Positions 13,967 to 16,429 of a stretch of 16,429 bases of DNA are shown piece by piece. The DNA lies in contig JAFDHB010000079.1 of NCBI GenBank assembly GCA_019308985.1, forward strand, positions 1 to 16,429. The letters run 5' to 3'. How positions within the stretch are numbered: position 1 is the stretch's first letter; every line of letters starts with the position of its first letter. The notes beneath the pieces are model-generated. The model was given only the letters and a program-made list of their open reading frames with translations, was not told the origin of the DNA and did no database searches. The position numbers and the translations under genes are program-made. The stretch is from Deltaproteobacteria bacterium (GTDB lineage: Bacteria; Desulfobacterota; DSM-4660; Desulfatiglandales; HGW-15).

Positions 13967-14630
13967 TCATCTTTGGTCCTGTAAATATCCTTCCGGCCTT
14001 CACCTCTGCCTCCTCGTCTTCAGTCCAGCTCGGCTCGCCGAACGCCTTTGCGATGAAGAAGGTCTTGACGGTCTGCTCAAGCAAATAGGAAACGACCGTG
14101 GCCTGCTCTATGGTCTCTCCCACGACGACTATTCCATGGTTCTTCAAGAAAATGGCCTTCTCATCCGCCAGTTTGTCAGCCACGGCCTCTCCCAGCTCGG
14201 GGGTTACTATAAGGTCTGTTACCTCTTCAAAGCAGGGCAGGGGCCTGGCAAAGAGGACCCCAAGATTATTGATGGGTCTCAATACCTGCCCGGAGGAGGA
14301 AAAGGCAGTGCAATAAATGGGATGCGTGTGCACGACACAGTTTACGTCTTTCCTCCTCTTGTATATTTCCACGTGTATGGGCAGTTCACCATGGGCCTCA
14401 CGCATCCCTTCGAGCTTCCGGTAGTTGAAGTCAATTGTTACCAAGTCCTTCGGGAAAACCTCGCTGAGGCAAAGGCCCCTCCCCTTCATATACATTGTAT
14501 CCGCTTGACTGTTCACTCTTGCACTGAGATGGCCGAGATTCAGGTCATCATGGCCGTGGGTGCCCAGGATCCTGCAGGCAAGGGCAAGGGTCTCTTTCAA
14601 GTCCTTGTTTTCCTCATTGGTGCTTTGCAT
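13956..14630 (-). CDS. Class II aldolase/adducin-family protein, 3' end altered by insertion
   Basis: As assembled it is 224 residues. The family's zinc site is intact: His101 and His103 (VVHTHP) and His165 (LKNHGIVVVG). The phosphate/substrate-loop region (NLGHLSARV, KGRG) and the helix ELPIHVEIYKRR are also present. Members are fuculose- or ribulose-phosphate aldolases/epimerases and also some aromatic decarboxylases, including 3,4-dihydroxyphthalate decarboxylases. Context with a Pht5-like gene makes decarboxylation worth considering, but sequence alone does not decide. The last residues, TNS and the stop, come from the inserted element. The original C-terminal 32 codons lie at 13811-13713. 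C-terminal residues help form the active site in this family, so activity may be reduced. The start at 14630 is preceded by GGGAG about ten bases upstream. Confidence 0.85.
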   Translation of the reverse strand: MQSTNEENKDLKETLALACRILGTHGHDDLNLGHLSARVNSQADTMYMKGRGLCLSEVFPKDLVTIDFNYRKLEGMREAHGELPIHVEIYKRRKDVNCVVHTHPIYCTAFSSSGQVLRPINNLGVLFARPLPCFEEVTDLIVTPELGEAVADKLADEKAIFLKNHGIVVVGETIEQATVVSYLLEQTVKTFFIAKAFGEPSWTEDEEAEVKAGRIFTGPKMTNS

Positions 14631-14771
14631 ATTGTCTTATCTCCCTTTCCAGTCATGATATGGCGAAATTCTACCCGGAAGTTGCTGGCGATAACCCGGG
14701 AGAACAGGAAAGCCCAAAACGTCTCATAATTTCGATGAAATCCCGCATGATATCATTTGCTTGTAACTCAA

Positions 14772-15242
14772 CTAGTAGGCAAAAAGAATCCCCTTGTGCA
14801 AAGGAACCCTTAATACATGGATAAAAGCGAAATAGACGACACCCAGAACTATTCCTGATAAAACAATGGACAGCAGGTAGCTCTCCTTTGCCCATACCTT
14901 GAGAAACAGAAAGAGAAAGACAGGTATGCCGATCGTAAATCCCGCTAGGTATATGAGGGCGGTGCAGCCGGAAAACCATCCCAAGACAGATATCTCCCTG
15001 CGTCTTTCACGGATCCTGGCCTGTTTTTCAGAAAATACGGGTTTGGTTTCGAGTTTTTGATACCACCCGTATGCCCTGAAAGAGAACGACATAAACAGCA
15101 AGAAACCCAGGAGAAAGGCCGAAGAGATGCCGCTTATCAACGGAAGGATCTTTGACCCACCGCGGAACTCAAACCCGAGAAAGACCATTACCAATGCTAT
15201 CATAAGCACGAGAATTACAAATACTTTCTCTTCATTTTTCAT
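14772..15242 (-). CDS. tctB: TctB small membrane subunit of a tripartite tricarboxylate transporter
   Basis: This 156-residue protein has about four membrane segments: one near residues 7-24, one around 36-54 (LISGISSAFLLGFLLFMSF), then after a basic cytoplasmic loop (KQARIRERRREIS) one at GWFSGCTALIYLAGFTIGIP and one at LLSIVLSGIVLGVVYFAFI. The closing RVPLHKGIL is typical of TctB (VPLP.G). It overlaps the end of tctA by 11 bases, with GGAGGGG before its ATG, so the two are translationally coupled. TctB assists TctA in sodium- or proton-driven uptake of carboxylates delivered by a TctC-type binding protein. Confidence 0.87.
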   Translation of the reverse strand: MKNEEKVFVILVLMIALVMVFLGFEFRGGSKILPLISGISSAFLLGFLLFMSFSFRAYGWYQKLETKPVFSEKQARIRERRREISVLGWFSGCTALIYLAGFTIGIPVFLFLFLKVWAKESYLLSIVLSGIVLGVVYFAFIHVLRVPLHKGILFAY

Positions 15243-16429
15243 GGGTTCTTCCCCTCCTGTAAGATTGTACCAAGGGAAGAGTAAGGGAGGCCAGGATACA
15301 AAGAAAAATGATCAAGGAGATAGGGCGCGTGAAAAAACCCATTATTTTTGCTTCTGTCATTAGGGTTTGCCTGAAGGATATTTCCGCCATGTTTCCCAAG
15401 AGCAACCCAAGGATAAGGGCTATTCTCGAGAAACCAAACTTTCTCATCTCATATCCCAGTATACCAAACAGGAATGTAACGATGACATCCCCGGCACTGT
15501 TTCTTAATGCAAAAGACCCGATCAGGCAAACCAGGAACAATATGGGCGCAAATAACACCGGCCTTATCCTGGTCAGGAGGGCCACCTTGTCGGCAAGGGA
15601 GAGGCCTATGATGGCAGCCACTATGTGGCAACCAAGGCTGGAGAGCAGCAACATGTAAACTATATCAAGGTTGGCTACGAAGATGTCCTGGCCGGTGTCA
15701 ATGCCATGCAGGGTCAATGCGCCGAGAAAGACAGCCATGCCGGCGCTTCCAGGTATCCCAAAGGCCAGGGTCGGCAACAGGGCACCACCCTCTTTTGCGT
15801 CATTGGCTGCCTCTGATGCAATAACACCGCGGACATCCCCTTTCCCGAAGTTTTCGTTATCTTTGCAGGTCTGCTTTGCATGCATGTAAGAAACAAATCC
15901 GGCAACAGTGCCCCCGACACCGGGAATGGCCCCAATGATAGTGCCGAGGCCTGAGCAGCGAATCACCAAGAAAGGCTCCTTGAGAGTTGCCTTGACACCT
16001 GACCATACTCCGTCACCCTTGGCCGTACCCTTGGAAGGTTCGGCTATTGGTTTTTCCTTTACAAGGAGATCCATGACCTCGCCAATTGCCAACAGGCCGA
16101 ACAGGGCAGGGACTACCTGGATTCCATCCCACAGATACTCAATGCCAAAGGTGTATCTCAGCTCTGAGGTCATTGGGTCATAGCCCACGCACGATAAAAG
16201 AATCCCGAACCCACCGGCTGCCAGTCCCTTGATGAGACTTCCTTCACCTAGCACTGCAATTATCGACAGACCAAAAAAGGTCATCATGAAAAATTCCGGA
16301 TAACTAAAGGCCATGACGAATTTTGCAAGGACGGGGATAAAGCAGAATGTCACGATAAGGCCTATGAACCCTCCAAGGGTTGAAGCAGTGGCTGCTGCGC
16401 CCAGGGCGGTTCCCGACTTTCCCTGTTGA
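15232..16429 (-). CDS. tctA: TctA large permease subunit of a tripartite tricarboxylate transporter (5' end outside window)
   Basis: The frame is open to the right edge (first whole codon at 16428) and gives about the last 398 residues of a protein usually near 500. It includes QQGKSGTALGAAATASTLGG, SGLGTIIGAIPGVGGTVAGF, the hallmark LAFGIPGSAGMAVFLGALTL, and several hydrophobic helices. A short GTG-initiated frame from 16353 is not a real start, because clear TctA homology continues beyond it. It is the channel-forming subunit in the inner membrane. tctB follows with an overlap. No tctC lies in the visible part upstream; one could sit beyond the window, and a broken copy is at 1433-2409. Confidence 0.92.
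   Translation of the reverse strand, partial: QQGKSGTALGAAATASTLGGFIGLIVTFCFIPVLAKFVMAFSYPEFFMMTFFGLSIIAVLGEGSLIKGLAAGGFGILLSCVGYDPMTSELRYTFGIEYLWDGIQVVPALFGLLAIGEVMDLLVKEKPIAEPSKGTAKGDGVWSGVKATLKEPFLVIRCSGLGTIIGAIPGVGGTVAGFVSYMHAKQTCKDNENFGKGDVRGVIASEAANDAKEGGALLPTLAFGIPGSAGMAVFLGALTLHGIDTGQDIFVANLDIVYMLLLSSLGCHIVAAIIGLSLADKVALLTRIRPVLFAPILFLVCLIGSFALRNSAGDVIVTFLFGILGYEMRKFGFSRIALILGLLLGNMAEISFRQTLMTEAKIMGFFTRPISLIIFLCILASLTLPLVQSYRRGRTHEK

Noticed and set aside
14136..14729. Plus-strand 197-codon frame
   Set aside because: Antisense to the class II aldolase gene, whose zinc-site motifs are unmistakable.
14671..14748. 25-codon frame (MRDFIEIMRRFG...) between tctB and the aldolase gene
   Set aside because: No ribosome site and no recognised similarity; too short to support.
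16351..16353. GTG at 16353 as the start of TctA
   Set aside because: TctA-type sequence (QQGKSGTALGAAATA) continues upstream to the window edge, so the gene is simply cut off.

Overview
The window looks like an accessory catabolic region from an anaerobic bacterium, most likely a Desulfobacterota (deltaproteobacterial) sulfate reducer or syntroph. That placement is an inference. It rests on two AprBA-like flavoprotein/ferredoxin pairs, a cytoplasmic molybdopterin oxidoreductase, tripartite (TTT) and TAXI-TRAP carboxylate transporters, a probable selenocysteine codon pair, and a short inverted-repeat element with CGTAAAAAGTC ends. I see no rRNA, tRNA or CRISPR.

Nearly everything is transcribed right to left (minus strand). 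In that order: tctA (5' end outside the window) and tctB; a class II aldolase-type gene whose 3' end is interrupted by a ~150-bp inverted-repeat element; a molybdopterin oxidoreductase with a structured leader; an internal scrap of an AprA-like flavoprotein; a 4,5-dihydroxyphthalate decarboxylase-like gene; an AprA-like flavoprotein and its two-cluster ferredoxin; a TAXI solute-binding protein, a hairpin-rich gap and a fused TRAP permease; a second ferredoxin and second flavoprotein; and a TctC-type binding protein broken by a one-base frameshift. Two genes then run left to right (713-1350): the C-terminal scrap of a siroheme nitrite/sulfite reductase and a TusA-like protein. At the left end, again on the minus strand, are a MerP-like metal-binding gene whose two CxxC cysteine codons are both TGA, and the start of a FadR-type GntR regulator with a clear promoter and operator.

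Taken together (inference): the TTT and TAXI-TRAP systems would import an organic acid. The Pht5-like and aldolase-family enzymes would decarboxylate or cleave it. The flavoprotein/ferredoxin pairs and the molybdoenzyme would do the redox steps. The regulator could respond to the acid. The substrate cannot be read from sequence.

The most interesting points are (1) the candidate UxxU selenoprotein; (2) the insertion in the aldolase gene, whose removal with one copy of the duplicated target restores a 252-residue frame; (3) the arrangement of two flavoprotein/ferredoxin pairs around one transporter; and (4) the number of broken genes (tctC, flavoprotein fragment, reductase fragment, aldolase 3' end, probably the selenoprotein), which suggests a region being eroded and rearranged.
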